Shown here: positions 1 to 9,151 of the stretch, piece by piece | How the letters are laid out: every line of letters starts with the position of its first letter | Position numbering within the stretch: position 1 is the stretch's first letter | NCBI RefSeq assembly: GCF_030816935.1 | Contig: NZ_JAUSYO010000001.1 | Span: 1,798,001-1,862,000 of the forward strand | Reading direction: 5' to 3' | DNA length: 64,000 bases | From: Arthrobacter sp. B3I9 | Lineage (GTDB): Bacteria; Actinomycetota; Actinomycetes; Actinomycetales; Micrococcaceae | Made by a program: the position numbers and the translations under genes | The notes under the pieces: model-generated | What the model was told of the DNA's origin: nothing | Databases searched by the model: none | The model's input: only the letters and a program-made list of their open reading frames with translations

Positions 1-1
1 G

Positions 2-964
2 CTGGGGTTCGTGGCGTTCTTCCTCGTGGCCGCCTCCGTGGCCGGCGTGTTCGCCTACAACCTCGCCCACAGCTTCGATTCCAAGGCGCAGAAGATCGAC
101 AACGCCTTTCCCGAGGAATCGACGCGGCCTGAAGCAGCAGAGGCGAAGGGCGCCACCAATATGCTGCTGCTGGGAAGCGACAGCCGGGCGGCGAGCGTGG
201 ATGACGCGGCGGCAGGCGGTCCGAGCGACCAGCGTTCAGACGCCATGATGTGGGTCCACATTCCGGCGGACCGGAAGGGCATCTACATCATGTCCATCAT
301 GCGCGACACCTGGGTTGATATCCCGGGGCACGGCGAGTCCAAAATGAACTCCGCCATGGCCTACGGCGGCATACCCCTGACCGTTCAGACACTGGAGGGC
401 ATGTTCGATACCCGCCTCGACAACGTGGCGATTATCGACTTCGAGGGTTTCAAAGCCATGACCGACGCCCTGGGCGGCGTCGAAGTCAATGTTCCTGTTG
501 CCTTCAACACCAAGCAGTTCTCGTTTCCCGCGGGCAAGCAGCAGCTGACGGGGGAGCAGGCCCTGGCCTTCGTCCGTGAACGCAAGGCATTCAACGACGG
601 CGACTACCAGCGCGTCAAGAACCAGCAGGTGTTCCTGAAGGCCATTCTGTCCCGGTTCCTTACGGCCGAAACCCTCACCAACCCCGGGACCATCAGCAAA
701 CTGGTCGACACGGTTTCGCCGTACGTCAGCGTCGACTCATCGCTGGACGCCGGAAAAGCCGCGGGCCTCGCCGTTGGGCTCCGCGACGTCAGGGCGTCGG
801 ATGTCACGAGCTTCACCTTGCCGACGCGGGGGATCGGGACCTCGTCCGACGGTCAGTCGATAGTGCTCCGGGACGACGCTGCGATTGCTGAAATCCGGGA
901 TGCCCTGAAGAACGACACTCTCGGCGCGTATCTGCAGAAGTCCGGCGCAGCCTCCAAGCCGTAG
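2..964 (+). CDS. LytR-CpsA-Psr (LCP) family cell-wall glycopolymer ligase, 5' partial
   Basis: The frame is open from the window edge, so the true start lies upstream; an internal GTG at 11 is the first start codon seen. The visible N-terminus is a hydrophobic membrane segment (residues ~1-18). It is followed by the LCP catalytic domain, with landmarks LLLGSDSR, SIMRDTWVDIPG, a Lys-Met-Asn motif (SKMNSAMAYGG), IDFEGF, DALGGVEV and the arginine-rich ALAFVRERK. Family members transfer undecaprenyl-linked teichoic acid, capsule or arabinogalactan-type polymers to peptidoglycan outside the membrane. The glycopolymer export operon just downstream fits that role, although a DUF3515 gene on the other strand lies between. 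Substrate is not determinable. Confidence 0.9.
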   Translation: MGFVAFFLVAASVAGVFAYNLAHSFDSKAQKIDNAFPEESTRPEAAEAKGATNMLLLGSDSRAASVDDAAAGGPSDQRSDAMMWVHIPADRKGIYIMSIMRDTWVDIPGHGESKMNSAMAYGGIPLTVQTLEGMFDTRLDNVAIIDFEGFKAMTDALGGVEVNVPVAFNTKQFSFPAGKQQLTGEQALAFVRERKAFNDGDYQRVKNQQVFLKAILSRFLTAETLTNPGTISKLVDTVSPYVSVDSSLDAGKAAGLAVGLRDVRASDVTSFTLPTRGIGTSSDGQSIVLRDDAAIAEIRDALKNDTLGAYLQKSGAASKP

Positions 965-980
965 GCCTTACAGCGGGGCG

Positions 981-1009
981 GGGCGGGCCGGCCTTGAGCC
1001 GGCCCGCCC
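981..1009. terminator. Bidirectional terminator hairpin
   Basis: A perfect 12-bp inverted repeat (981-992 with 998-1009) encloses a 5-nt loop between the stop codons of the convergent LCP and DUF3515 genes. There is no long T tract, as is common in GC-rich actinobacteria. Confidence 0.6.
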
Positions 1010-1021
1010 AGCACCTGGCGG

Positions 1022-1528
1022 CTACTTGCTGGTCGGAAGGTTCTGCAGGTCTTCCTGGCCCACACAGCCGCGGGTGGCCTTGATCTTTGACGCCGGGGCG
1101 GACAGGTCCGCCAGGACGGTTGCCGAACTGATCTTGTCCGGGTCCATCAGGATCTCGGTGGCCGGTTCACGTCCGAAGGTGGTCAGCGTCCACACCGGAT
1201 CGCCTTCCTTGATAACCCAGTCGACGCCGTTCACCGTGACGCAGCGGTCGGTGGTGGGCCCCGGGACGTTGACGCCGCAGCGCAGGATGACCAACGAGGG
1301 ATCCCCCCAGGCGGCCGTTCCCTGGCTGTTGGTCTTACGCAGCTTGGCTTCGCCGATGGTGTCCGGCAGCGCGACCATCATGGGGGCACAGGCAGCGTCC
1401 GCGCTGTTCTTCGCCGGAGTGACGTCCACAACCGGCGCGCAGGCGGTAAGTGCGGCGGCGGAGGCCGCTGCTATCGCCAAAAGTCGGAGCGGACGTGCGG
1501 AAGCCAAAGCGCGGAACGGGTGCATCAT
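1022..1528 (-). CDS. DUF3515 family lipoprotein
   Basis: The 168-residue protein has a lipoprotein signal: positively charged start, Ala/Leu-rich core, then the lipobox LTAC at residues ~27-30. The mature part contains four further cysteines and the DUF3515-like segments WGDPSLVILRCGV, NGVDWVIKEGD and GREPATEILMDP. Function is unknown. From general knowledge, DUF3515 genes in actinobacteria often sit beside ddl and thiL on the opposite strand. Here thiL is about 28 kb away, which suggests the intervening surface-polymer locus was inserted at this point. Confidence 0.85.
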   Translation of the reverse strand: MMHPFRALASARPLRLLAIAAASAAALTACAPVVDVTPAKNSADAACAPMMVALPDTIGEAKLRKTNSQGTAAWGDPSLVILRCGVNVPGPTTDRCVTVNGVDWVIKEGDPVWTLTTFGREPATEILMDPDKISSATVLADLSAPASKIKATRGCVGQEDLQNLPTSK

Positions 1529-1616
1529 TCCAGCCTATCCCGGTCAGCGCGGCCGGTCCGACCCCCGGCCAGGAGGTCGATCTTACACAAGCTGCGACGA
1601 ATCCCGAAGGGGAATC

Positions 1617-1645
1617 TTGGGCAGTTTGGACTCATCCGGTAGAAT
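1617..1645 (+). promoter_or_regulatory. Putative sigma-70 type promoter
   Basis: TTGGGC (1617-1622) and TAGAAT (1640-1645) are separated by 17 nt and lie about 100 nt upstream of the surface-protein ATG. Spacing and sequence match a housekeeping actinobacterial promoter. It probably drives the surface protein and possibly the downstream glycopolymer operon. Confidence 0.45.
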
Positions 1646-1746
1646 TGGAAGATCGTGCATTCTGGGGCACTGCCGACAGCGAGGTCAGCTCTGGCCGGAA
1701 TCTGTGTACGGTCGGGATCATCTCGCACAAGGGGGAGGCACTATCC

Positions 1747-2466
1747 ATGGCAGAACGTAGCCGCACGGCACGGTCAGCGCGCGCCGGAATGCTGGCGTTG
1801 GCAATGGGCCTGGCCCTTGTTGGTCCCGTCACCTCCGCCCACGCCGACAGGCCAGTAATTCCCCCAGTCCCCACCTTTGCGACCTCCTCGCCCTCCCCAT
1901 CTCCCACCGCGACCGGCAGCGAGACGGGCGAGGCGACCGGCAGCGAGACGGGCGAGGCGACCGGTGGTGCGGGCGATGTGCCCGGTAGCGGTGCGGGCGA
2001 TGTGCCCGATGGCAACGACACCCCTTCGGTTCCGGCGCCCGTAGAAGCGCCCGCCGCTCCCTCCGAACCGCCCGCCGAAACGGTCCCGCCCGTCACACCG
2101 GTGGCTCCCGTCGCACCTTCCGAAACCCCCGCAGCCGTGGTGCCTCCTGTGGTTGTACCGACCTTTACACCCGCTTCGCCGAGCGACGTCGTGGCACCCG
2201 CCGATGCTTCCGCAGAGGTTGACGAGGCTCCTGCTCCGGCCGCGGAGCCTGCTCCGGCACCTGTCGCCGCCGCTGCGGCCGCTGCCATCCCCGGACAGTC
2301 CCCGGCCGTGATGAAGACCCAAGTCAAGGCGGCGGTGGCTGTTGCCACCGGCAGCTCGCTCGGCGTGCAGCTGATCACCGTGCTCGTCCTGCTCACCTTA
2401 GGCCTAATTTACTTCCGTTTCCTTGCCGGGAAAGCCCCCGGCTATACCGCCAGGGCCAGTAAGTAA
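1747..2466 (+). CDS. Secreted Pro/Ala/Glu-rich protein with C-terminal membrane anchor
   Basis: ATG at 1747 is preceded by a strong GGGGGAGG ribosome site. The 239-residue product has a signal peptide (hydrophobic MLALAMGLALVGPV, cleavage near SAHA). A long low-complexity stretch rich in Pro, Ala, Val, Glu and Thr follows, containing two tandem 8-residue GSETGEAT units and a doubled GAGDVP unit. It ends in a transmembrane helix (LITVLVLLTLGLIYFRFL) and a short basic tail. This resembles a wall-spanning stalk protein anchored in the membrane. No enzymatic domain is seen. It sits 3 nt ahead of the longest frame of the first glycosyltransferase, so co-expression is likely. Confidence 0.75.
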   Translation: MAERSRTARSARAGMLALAMGLALVGPVTSAHADRPVIPPVPTFATSSPSPSPTATGSETGEATGSETGEATGGAGDVPGSGAGDVPDGNDTPSVPAPVEAPAAPSEPPAETVPPVTPVAPVAPSETPAAVVPPVVVPTFTPASPSDVVAPADASAEVDEAPAPAAEPAPAPVAAAAAAAIPGQSPAVMKTQVKAAVAVATGSSLGVQLITVLVLLTLGLIYFRFLAGKAPGYTARASK

Positions 2467-2529
2467 CCAATGCGGTTACGACACACCGCCGGGACAAGGC
2501 AGGCCCGCGCTACATCCGCCGACGCCGGA

Positions 2530-3738
2530 ATGCGGATCACTTTGCTGACCCACTCGTACTGGCCCGAGCACAGCCCGCCCCAACGCCGGTGGACCGCCAT
2601 GATCAAGGCGTTTTCGCATGCGGGCTGGGACGTGGACGTTGTGACGCCCGTGGCGCATTACCCCTTCGGCCGGCGGGCCCTCCCGCGGCGGATGGCCGGC
2701 CAGCCCTTCCAGCTGCAGAGGGGGCAGTTCACCGAGAAGATCATGCGCGTCCCCTACTTGCGGCACGGCAACTCGCGCGCTGCCCGCCTGGTGGACCAGG
2801 GCTACTCGGCGATGCTTTCCGTTCCGGCCGGAATGCTTTTGCAGAAGCCCGACGTCGTCATTGTCACGGCACCGGCGCTGCCGTCCCTCGCCGCCGGCTA
2901 CGTCCTGGCTAAGCTGCGCAGGGTCCCGCTGATCGTCGAAATGCGCGACGCCTGGCCGGACCTCGCCCGGGACGCCCGGCTTGTCCAGGGGAGCGTCAAG
3001 AGCCTCGCCGAGCACGTTGTTGAGTTCGTGCAGCAGCGGGCGGACCTGGTGGTCACCGTGACCGAGGGATTCGCCGAGACTCTCCGTACCCGGGGAATCC
3101 GGAACGTCGCGACCGTCAGCAACGGACTAAACTTGGACGCCATCCCCGTGATGGATGCCCCGGAGCTGGAACGTCCCGTCTTCGAGGCGCTGTACCTGGG
3201 AAACCACGGTGAAAGCCAGCGGCTCGATGTTGCCATCCGGGCCGCCGCCCTGGTGGGCGACTCGATGCACCTGCATCTGGTCGGCCACGGCACCCAGCGC
3301 CCGGCGCTGGAGAAACTCGCCCGTGAGCTGAAGGCGCCCGTAACGTTCCACGCCCCGCTGCACGGCGAGGCCATGATGGAGCGCTATGCGTCCGCGGACA
3401 CCTGCATCGTCTCGCTGCGCGACGACTGGAAATCCTTCGAGACCACAGTTCCGTCCAAGACCTATGAGGTCCTGGCGGTGGGCCGCCACGTGACGGCCAT
3501 GGTCCGAGGGGAGGCGGCACGGATCGTGGCCGATGCGGAAGCCGGGGATATCGTGGCCAGCGATCCTGAGGCAATGGCCGCCCTGTGGCGCGAACTTGCC
3601 GCGGACCGGGGACGCCTCGTCCGCAACGGCGACAGCCGCCAATGGGTCAAGGCGCACGCCGAATATGAGCAGTTGGCCAGCCGTTACATGGACCTCATCA
3701 CTGACCTCCTCGGCAAGGCGCCCGTCGTTCCGCAATGA
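2530..3738 (+). CDS. GT4-type glycosyltransferase
   Basis: The protein opens MRITLLTHSYWPEHSPPQRR, the canonical N-terminal strand of WcaI/WbuB-like GT4 enzymes, which is why ATG 2530 is preferred. The frame also has an ATG at 2470, but the extra 20 residues look unstructured. The N-terminal domain contains PDVVIVTAPALPSL and VEMRDAWPDLA; the C-terminal domain has YLGNHGESQRLDVAI, LVGHGTQRPALE and the KTYEVLAVGR nucleotide-sugar-binding segment. It should add a sugar to a lipid-linked wall polymer on the cytoplasmic face. Its stop overlaps the next start by 4 nt (ATGA), showing translational coupling. Confidence 0.85.
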   Translation: MRITLLTHSYWPEHSPPQRRWTAMIKAFSHAGWDVDVVTPVAHYPFGRRALPRRMAGQPFQLQRGQFTEKIMRVPYLRHGNSRAARLVDQGYSAMLSVPAGMLLQKPDVVIVTAPALPSLAAGYVLAKLRRVPLIVEMRDAWPDLARDARLVQGSVKSLAEHVVEFVQQRADLVVTVTEGFAETLRTRGIRNVATVSNGLNLDAIPVMDAPELERPVFEALYLGNHGESQRLDVAIRAAALVGDSMHLHLVGHGTQRPALEKLARELKAPVTFHAPLHGEAMMERYASADTCIVSLRDDWKSFETTVPSKTYEVLAVGRHVTAMVRGEAARIVADAEAGDIVASDPEAMAALWRELAADRGRLVRNGDSRQWVKAHAEYEQLASRYMDLITDLLGKAPVVPQ

Positions 3739-5486
3739 TCCAGGTCCTAAGAAACTCCCGGCTCGCTGCACACACGGCAGGGCAACACCTCACGGACGAT
3801 CCGATGGTGCTTGTCCTGCAGTTGTCCCGCCGGCTCCCGGCGGCGCTGGTGCGTCCCCTCGCCCGCTTCACGTGCGCGGTTGCCCCGGAGCTCTCCACGG
3901 CTGTGCCGGTTCTGCTTGCGTCGCTTATGCGCGGAGACGAGGACGACGTCGTCCGCCGCCTCCGGCTTGCCGCTGACCGCAACGTCACCGGAGAGAAGGC
4001 GCGGAAGCTGGCAGACATCGCACTGGTCGCCAACAAGCCGGAACTGTCCGCCTCCTTTCTGTCCTCCGCCGGCGGTGCCGCCGGGTTCAAACCCGCGCAG
4101 GCCCGCAGGCTGTGGCACAACGGAGACCTCTCGGAAGCCGTCGCCGCCCTCGACGGGTCCGGCCCGGCCGGACGGCGGCAGCAGGCCCGGCTGGCGGGAG
4201 AAGCTGCCCTGTATACGGGCCGGGCTCCCTCCCTGGGCCGGCAGGACTTCACGCCGGTTCCGGGCCGCGTGCTGCATCTGTTGACCAATTCCCTGCCGCA
4301 CACCGCCAGCGGCTACGCGCAGCGGTCCCACTCCATCATGATTGCCCAGCAGGAGGCGGGCTGGGAGGTGCTGGCCGTCACGCGGCTGGCGTACCCGGTG
4401 CAAGTGGGGAAGTTGCTGGCGCAGGGTACCGACGTCGTCGACGGCGTCCGGTACCGGCGCCTCCTGCCGTCGCGGCTGGCTCCGACGATGGATGCGCGCC
4501 TGCAGCAGCAGGCCGAGGAACTGCTGAAGGTCGTGCTGGAATTCAAACCCAGCGTCCTCCACACCACCACCCACTTCGTCAACGGATTGGTGGTGCGGGC
4601 GGTGGCCGAGGCAGTGGGCATCCCGTGGGTGTACGAGGTCCGCGGGCAGCTGGCAGACACTTGGGCGGCCACGAGAGGGCCTCAGGCCCGGGCCAGCGAA
4701 AAGTACCGGCTGTTCCAGGAACGGGAAACCGACGTCATGCGGGCCGCGGACCTGGTGGTGACCCTGGGTCACGCCATGAAAGCCAACATCGTGGCCGCGG
4801 GCATCCCCGCGGAGAAGGTCCTCATCGCCCCGAATGCCGTCGGTGGACCTTTCCTCGAGGAGCCGCTGGACACCGCCGGCGCGCGGCGTGAGCTGGGGCT
4901 GGCCGAGGACGGACTCTACATCGGTACCGTCAGCAGCCTTGTCGGTTACGAAGGGCTGGACGACCTTGTCCGGGCCTTCGCGGTCCTGGCTCCGAAATTT
5001 CCCCAGCTGCGCCTGCTGATAGTGGGGGACGGAGTGGCGGGCCCGGCCCTGCGGGAACAGGTCCGCGAGCTGGGACTTGCCGACAAGGCGGTTTTCACCG
5101 GCAGGGTGCCGCGCGCCCTGACGCCGCTGTACCACCAGGCCCTGGACGTGTTTGTGGTCCCCCGGAAAAACCTGGACGTGACCCGGGCGGTAACTCCGCT
5201 CAAGCCCGTGGAGGCTCTTGCGAGTGCCCGCCCGGTGGTCGGGAGCGACCTGCCCGCACTCCGGGAGATAATAGACGACGGCGGCAATGGACTATTGGTT
5301 CCCGCCGCATCACCGGGCGAACTTACAGACGCGATCGCCGTGCTGCTCTCAGACGGGGGCCGCCGGGAATCGATGGGGCGCGCAGGCCGCGCCACAGTCC
5401 TGGCCGAAAGGACCTGGGCCGCCAACGCCCTGGCCCTGGCCACACGTTACGCTGGGCTGCACCATGACCATGAGGAGAACGAGTAG
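3735..5486 (+). CDS. GT4-type glycosyltransferase with N-terminal extension
   Basis: The 583-residue protein has an Ala/Arg/Leu-rich helical extension (~1-170). A GT-B fold with GT4 C-terminal motifs follows: LTNSLPHTASGYAQRSH, YEVRGQLADTW, IAPNAVGGPF, IGTVSSLVGYEGLDDLV, LLIVGDGVAGPALRE, VFTGRVPR and KPVEALASARPVV. The last contains the glutamate of the EX7E-type motif. It starts inside the preceding gene's stop and its own stop shares one base with the permease GTG. The extension is helical and unassigned. Donor and acceptor sugars are unknown. Confidence 0.85.
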   Translation: MIQVLRNSRLAAHTAGQHLTDDPMVLVLQLSRRLPAALVRPLARFTCAVAPELSTAVPVLLASLMRGDEDDVVRRLRLAADRNVTGEKARKLADIALVANKPELSASFLSSAGGAAGFKPAQARRLWHNGDLSEAVAALDGSGPAGRRQQARLAGEAALYTGRAPSLGRQDFTPVPGRVLHLLTNSLPHTASGYAQRSHSIMIAQQEAGWEVLAVTRLAYPVQVGKLLAQGTDVVDGVRYRRLLPSRLAPTMDARLQQQAEELLKVVLEFKPSVLHTTTHFVNGLVVRAVAEAVGIPWVYEVRGQLADTWAATRGPQARASEKYRLFQERETDVMRAADLVVTLGHAMKANIVAAGIPAEKVLIAPNAVGGPFLEEPLDTAGARRELGLAEDGLYIGTVSSLVGYEGLDDLVRAFAVLAPKFPQLRLLIVGDGVAGPALREQVRELGLADKAVFTGRVPRALTPLYHQALDVFVVPRKNLDVTRAVTPLKPVEALASARPVVGSDLPALREIIDDGGNGLLVPAASPGELTDAIAVLLSDGGRRESMGRAGRATVLAERTWAANALALATRYAGLHHDHEENE

Positions 5487-6373
5487 TGTCCGCAGATAGT
5501 GCAATAGACCCGGAGCCGGTGGCTGTACAGCCCCTCTCCGTGGATATGCGGCGGCTGACCCGTGTCGGTTCGCGGCCTAAGTTCCTGGACTACCTTGTTC
5601 AACTCTGGGACTACCGGCAGTTCATCTTTTACGACGCCCGGGCCCGGGTGCAGAGCGGTACGCGCCGCGACCGCCTCGGCAGCGCCTGGTTGCTCCTCAA
5701 CCCCATCTTCAACGGGCTCACTTACTACCTGATCTTCGGCCTGCTGCTGAATACCAGCCGGGGTATCGAGAATTTCCTGGGGTACCTGGTAGTGGGAATC
5801 TTCGTATTCCAGTTCAGCTCCGGGGCCATCACCTCCGGTGCCCGCTCCATCCGGAACAGCAAGTCCGTGGTGCAGGCATTCAACTTCCCGCGGGCCGCCC
5901 TCCCCATCGGCGCGAACGTGAGGGAGCTGCTGGCCGCCGTGCCGCTCATACTGGCGATGCTGCTGATCGTGGTGGTTCTGCCGCCGGCCGAGAAAATCAC
6001 CTGGCTGTGGGTCCTGGTGGTACCGGCCATCATGCTGCAGTCCCTGTTCAACCTCGGCGTCGGCCTCATCCTGGCCCGCATCATCGCCCGGGTCCACGAC
6101 GTCACCCACCTGCTTCCCTTCATGCTCCGGGCCTGGATGTACTGCTCCGCCATTTTTTACACGTATGACAGGTTCATCAACAATCCCGAGATGCTGACCG
6201 CCATCAAACTTAATCCACTGTTCAACGTGATCGACATCATCCGGGACTGTGTCCTTTACGCCAGGGTTCCACCGTGGCAGTCGTGGGCAATCCTTGCCGT
6301 CTGGGCACTGGGCACGCTTGCTGTGGGGCTGGTCTTCTTCTGGAAGGGGGAGGAATCCTATGGACGCGGGTGA
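5486..6373 (+). CDS. ABC-2 type polysaccharide/teichoic acid export permease (TagG/Wzm-like)
   Basis: GTG 5486 overlaps the previous stop by one base. The 295-residue protein begins with a cytoplasmic segment (LWDYRQFIFYDARARVQ) and the family signature RRDRLGSAWLLLNPIFNGLTYY. Six hydrophobic helices follow, typical of ABC2_membrane exporters. With the ATPase that overlaps its 3' end it would form the flippase moving the completed undecaprenyl-linked polymer across the membrane. The ATPase's ribosome site lies inside this gene. TagG-like rather than drug-exporter identity rests on the neighbouring glycosyltransferases. Confidence 0.88.
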   Translation: MSADSAIDPEPVAVQPLSVDMRRLTRVGSRPKFLDYLVQLWDYRQFIFYDARARVQSGTRRDRLGSAWLLLNPIFNGLTYYLIFGLLLNTSRGIENFLGYLVVGIFVFQFSSGAITSGARSIRNSKSVVQAFNFPRAALPIGANVRELLAAVPLILAMLLIVVVLPPAEKITWLWVLVVPAIMLQSLFNLGVGLILARIIARVHDVTHLLPFMLRAWMYCSAIFYTYDRFINNPEMLTAIKLNPLFNVIDIIRDCVLYARVPPWQSWAILAVWALGTLAVGLVFFWKGEESYGRG

Positions 6374-7244
6374 ACGCGAGATACTCATCGAAGGGCATCC
6401 CTGCGTGGTGGTGGACGGGGTTGAGATGCGGTACCGCGTGGCGTCGACGGCAACCGTGGAGGCTGAGGCGAAACTGAGTAAGCGCCGGTTCCTGCGCCGG
6501 GCCGTGAGCAAGCCCAACATGGTGACTGTGCAGGCCCTGAAGAACCTGTCCCTCGTCGTCGAACGCGGTGAGTCGGTGGGGATCATCGGCAGGAACGGCT
6601 CCGGCAAGAGCACGCTCATGAAGTTGATCAGCGGCCAGTCCAAGCCTACGTCGGGGGCCGTTTATGCTTCGAGCACCCCCATCATGCTGGGTGTCAACGC
6701 TGCGCTGGTCCAGGATCTGTCCGGTGACCAGAACGTCGTCCTCGGCTGCCTGGCCATGGGGATGAGCCGGGCCGAGGTGGAGGAAAAATTCAACAGCATC
6801 GTGGAACTCTCCGGCCTGGAAAAGTCCATCCACCTGCCCATGAAGTCGTACTCCTCAGGTATGGCCTCACGCCTGAGGTTTGCCATCGCCGCGAGCGTCG
6901 ACCCCGAAATCCTCCTGGTGGATGAGGCCCTCAACACGGGCGACGCCCAGTTCGGAGACCGCAGCAAGCGGAGGATGGATGAACTCCGCGAGCAGGCTGG
7001 CTGCGTCTTCCTCGTCAGCCACAACCTGGGCACTATCAAGGACATGTGCACCCGGGTAATCTGGCTGGACAACGGCGACCTGATCATGGACGGTGAGCCG
7101 GAGGTGGCCGTCAAGGCCTACGAGGACTTCACGCGTCACCTTTCCAAAGGCAACAACATCTCAGCCAGCAAGATCCTCGACGAGGCGAAAGCAAACCTGG
7201 TGGCCACCGAGGTGCGCGAACGGTCGTCGCGGGGCCGAGGCTGA
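6360..7244 (+). CDS. ABC transporter ATP-binding protein for polysaccharide/teichoic acid export (TagH/Wzt-like)
   Basis: ATG 6360 is chosen because GGGGGAGGAAT lies just upstream; a longer frame exists but would overlap the permease extensively. The 294-residue protein carries Walker A (IIGRNGSGKST), the signature YSSGMASRLRFAIA, Walker B (EILLVDEALNTGD) and the switch histidine (FLVSHN). The CMVTVQALKN-like segment at ~50-60 and the GRNGSGKSTLMKLISG core are characteristic of TagH/Wzt exporters. No long C-terminal carbohydrate-binding domain is present, so the exporter is probably not chain-end specific. It shares one base with the next gene. Confidence 0.9.
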   Translation: MDAGEREILIEGHPCVVVDGVEMRYRVASTATVEAEAKLSKRRFLRRAVSKPNMVTVQALKNLSLVVERGESVGIIGRNGSGKSTLMKLISGQSKPTSGAVYASSTPIMLGVNAALVQDLSGDQNVVLGCLAMGMSRAEVEEKFNSIVELSGLEKSIHLPMKSYSSGMASRLRFAIAASVDPEILLVDEALNTGDAQFGDRSKRRMDELREQAGCVFLVSHNLGTIKDMCTRVIWLDNGDLIMDGEPEVAVKAYEDFTRHLSKGNNISASKILDEAKANLVATEVRERSSRGRG

Positions 7245-9151
7245 TGCCGGTCCTGCGGGAGATCCGGACCGGACTGTGGCACCTTCGCAACGGCGGTCCC
7301 GCCCAGTTCAGCACGTGGCGTTCGCGCCAGCGGACCGAACAGGGCTTCGCCGCGCCGCGCAACGTGCAGGGAGTGGAAGCCGATTGGACCGGACGGGGCC
7401 GCAGGAAACGGCTCTCGCTGGCCCCGGCCGATCTGCCGGTGCCGCAACCGGCCCGGCCTGACGTGCGGGCGGCGGTGATCTTGGATGACTTTTCCGCGTT
7501 GGCCTTCGGCCATGAATGGGACACCCTCGCCGTCCATCCCCACACGTGGCGGAACGACCTTGCCCCGGGTTCCCTCGATCTGCTGTTTGTCGAGTCGGCC
7601 TGGGCCGGAAACGGCGGACTGTGGCGCGGAAAGCTGACCGGGCCCATGGGACCCGGCAACGAATTCATCGAGCTTGTCCAGTGGTGCCGGGAGCACGGGA
7701 TCCCGACGGTGTTCTGGAACAAGGAGGACCCGCCGCACTATGAGGACTTCCTGCCCGCCGCGCGGCTGTTCGACCATGTCTTCACGTCCGATTCCGGCCG
7801 CATCCCGCACTACACAGCGGATCTAGGACACGGACGGGTAGCGGTCCTACCCTTCGCCGCCCAGCCGGCCGTGCACAACCCTGTGCGGCCCGCCCACGGC
7901 CGGCACGGCAGGGACGTCGCCTTTGCCGGGATGTACTTCGCGCACAAGTACCCGGAACGCCGGGCCCAGATGGACTTCCTCCTTGGCGGCGCACTGGACG
8001 CCTCCGCCAAGATGCAGACCGGGCTGGAGATTTTCTCGCGCCAGCTCGGAGGCAACGCCGAGTACCAGTTCCCGGCGCCGCTGGACTCGCGGGTGGTCGG
8101 GTCGCTGACCTACGCCCAGACCCTGTCCGCCTATAAGGCCTACAAGGTATTCCTGAACGTCAATTCCGTTGTGGATTCGCCCAGCATGTGTGCCCGCCGC
8201 ATCTTCGAGATCTCGGCCTGCGGGACTCCGGTGGTCACTGCTCCCAGCCAGGCGATGGGGGAGTTCTTCTCCCCGGCGGCTGTCCCGGTGGCCGCAACGC
8301 GCAAGGAAGCCGAGCACCTGACCCGGGCTCTCGTTTCCAACCCGGAGCTGAATGACCGCACAGCGCACCTGGCGCAGCGCACGATCTGGGCCGGCCACAC
8401 CTACGCCCACCGCGCGGAAACCGTGCTGCGGGCCGCGGTGCCGGAGCGCGCCACCGGCGTGACGCGTCCTTCCGTCTCGGTGCTGCTGCCCACGATCAGG
8501 CCGCAGAACCTGGAAAACGTATTTAGCACGCTGGCGGCGCAACGGGACGTCCACCCGGAGCTGGTGCTGCTCACCCACGGATTCACGCTCGCTCCGGAGA
8601 GACTGGCGGAACTTTCGGAGGGGTCCGGAATCCGGAACGTGGTTCTCCTTGAAGCGCCGCGGGAAGTGTCGCTGGGGGAGTGCCTGAACAGGTGCGTCGC
8701 CGCTGCCGGCGGCGACGTCCTCACCAAAATGGATGACGATGACCACTACGGCCCGTATTACCTCAGTGATCAGCTGCATGCGCTGTCCTACTCCGGCGCG
8801 GACGTCGTAGGGAAACAAGCCCACTACATGCACCTCGAGGCGTCGAACGCGGCGATCCTCAGGTTCGCGGCCCGGGAGCACCGGTTCACTGACTTCGTGA
8901 TGGGGCCGACGCTCATGGCACGCAGGGAAGTCTTTTCGGACCACCCGTTCGAGCACATCACTGTCGGCGAGGACACCGGATTCCTCCGGGCCGCGCATGC
9001 CGCGGGCAGGACCATCTACTCGGCGGACCGCTTCAACTACTTTCAGGTCCGCACCGGCAACGGACACACCTGGCAGGTGGAGGACGCCGAGCTGCTCGCC
9101 TCCGGTGACCTCAAATTCTATGGAAAGCTGAATGAACATGTTGACATCTAG
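7244..9151 (+). CDS. Two-domain glycosyltransferase (CgeB-like plus GT2-like)
   Basis: The 635-residue protein has two parts. Residues ~70-395 resemble CgeB/Glyco_trans_1_2 enzymes (LLFVESAWAGNGGLWRGK, VFWNKEDPPHYEDFL, DVAFAGMYFAHKYPERR, FEISACGTPVVTAPS). Residues ~405-635 resemble a GT-A/GT2 enzyme (SVLLPTIRPQNLENVFSTL) with an acidic metal-binding MDDDDHYGP motif and a late GEDTGF. Two active sites may add successive residues to the polymer. It is coupled by a one-base overlap to the ATPase gene and overlaps wecC by 20 nt. Linkages are not predictable. Confidence 0.8.
   Translation: MPVLREIRTGLWHLRNGGPAQFSTWRSRQRTEQGFAAPRNVQGVEADWTGRGRRKRLSLAPADLPVPQPARPDVRAAVILDDFSALAFGHEWDTLAVHPHTWRNDLAPGSLDLLFVESAWAGNGGLWRGKLTGPMGPGNEFIELVQWCREHGIPTVFWNKEDPPHYEDFLPAARLFDHVFTSDSGRIPHYTADLGHGRVAVLPFAAQPAVHNPVRPAHGRHGRDVAFAGMYFAHKYPERRAQMDFLLGGALDASAKMQTGLEIFSRQLGGNAEYQFPAPLDSRVVGSLTYAQTLSAYKAYKVFLNVNSVVDSPSMCARRIFEISACGTPVVTAPSQAMGEFFSPAAVPVAATRKEAEHLTRALVSNPELNDRTAHLAQRTIWAGHTYAHRAETVLRAAVPERATGVTRPSVSVLLPTIRPQNLENVFSTLAAQRDVHPELVLLTHGFTLAPERLAELSEGSGIRNVVLLEAPREVSLGECLNRCVAAAGGDVLTKMDDDDHYGPYYLSDQLHALSYSGADVVGKQAHYMHLEASNAAILRFAAREHRFTDFVMGPTLMARREVFSDHPFEHITVGEDTGFLRAAHAAGRTIYSADRFNYFQVRTGNGHTWQVEDAELLASGDLKFYGKLNEHVDI

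Noticed and set aside
1774..2396. Long minus-strand frames opposite the Pro/Ala-rich surface protein
   Set aside because: They are low-complexity shadows; the plus frame has the signal peptide, ribosome site and membrane anchor.
2470..2529. Extra 20 residues at the start of the first GT4 glycosyltransferase
   Set aside because: Unstructured and not part of the family; the conserved start is MRITLLTHSYWPE at 2530.
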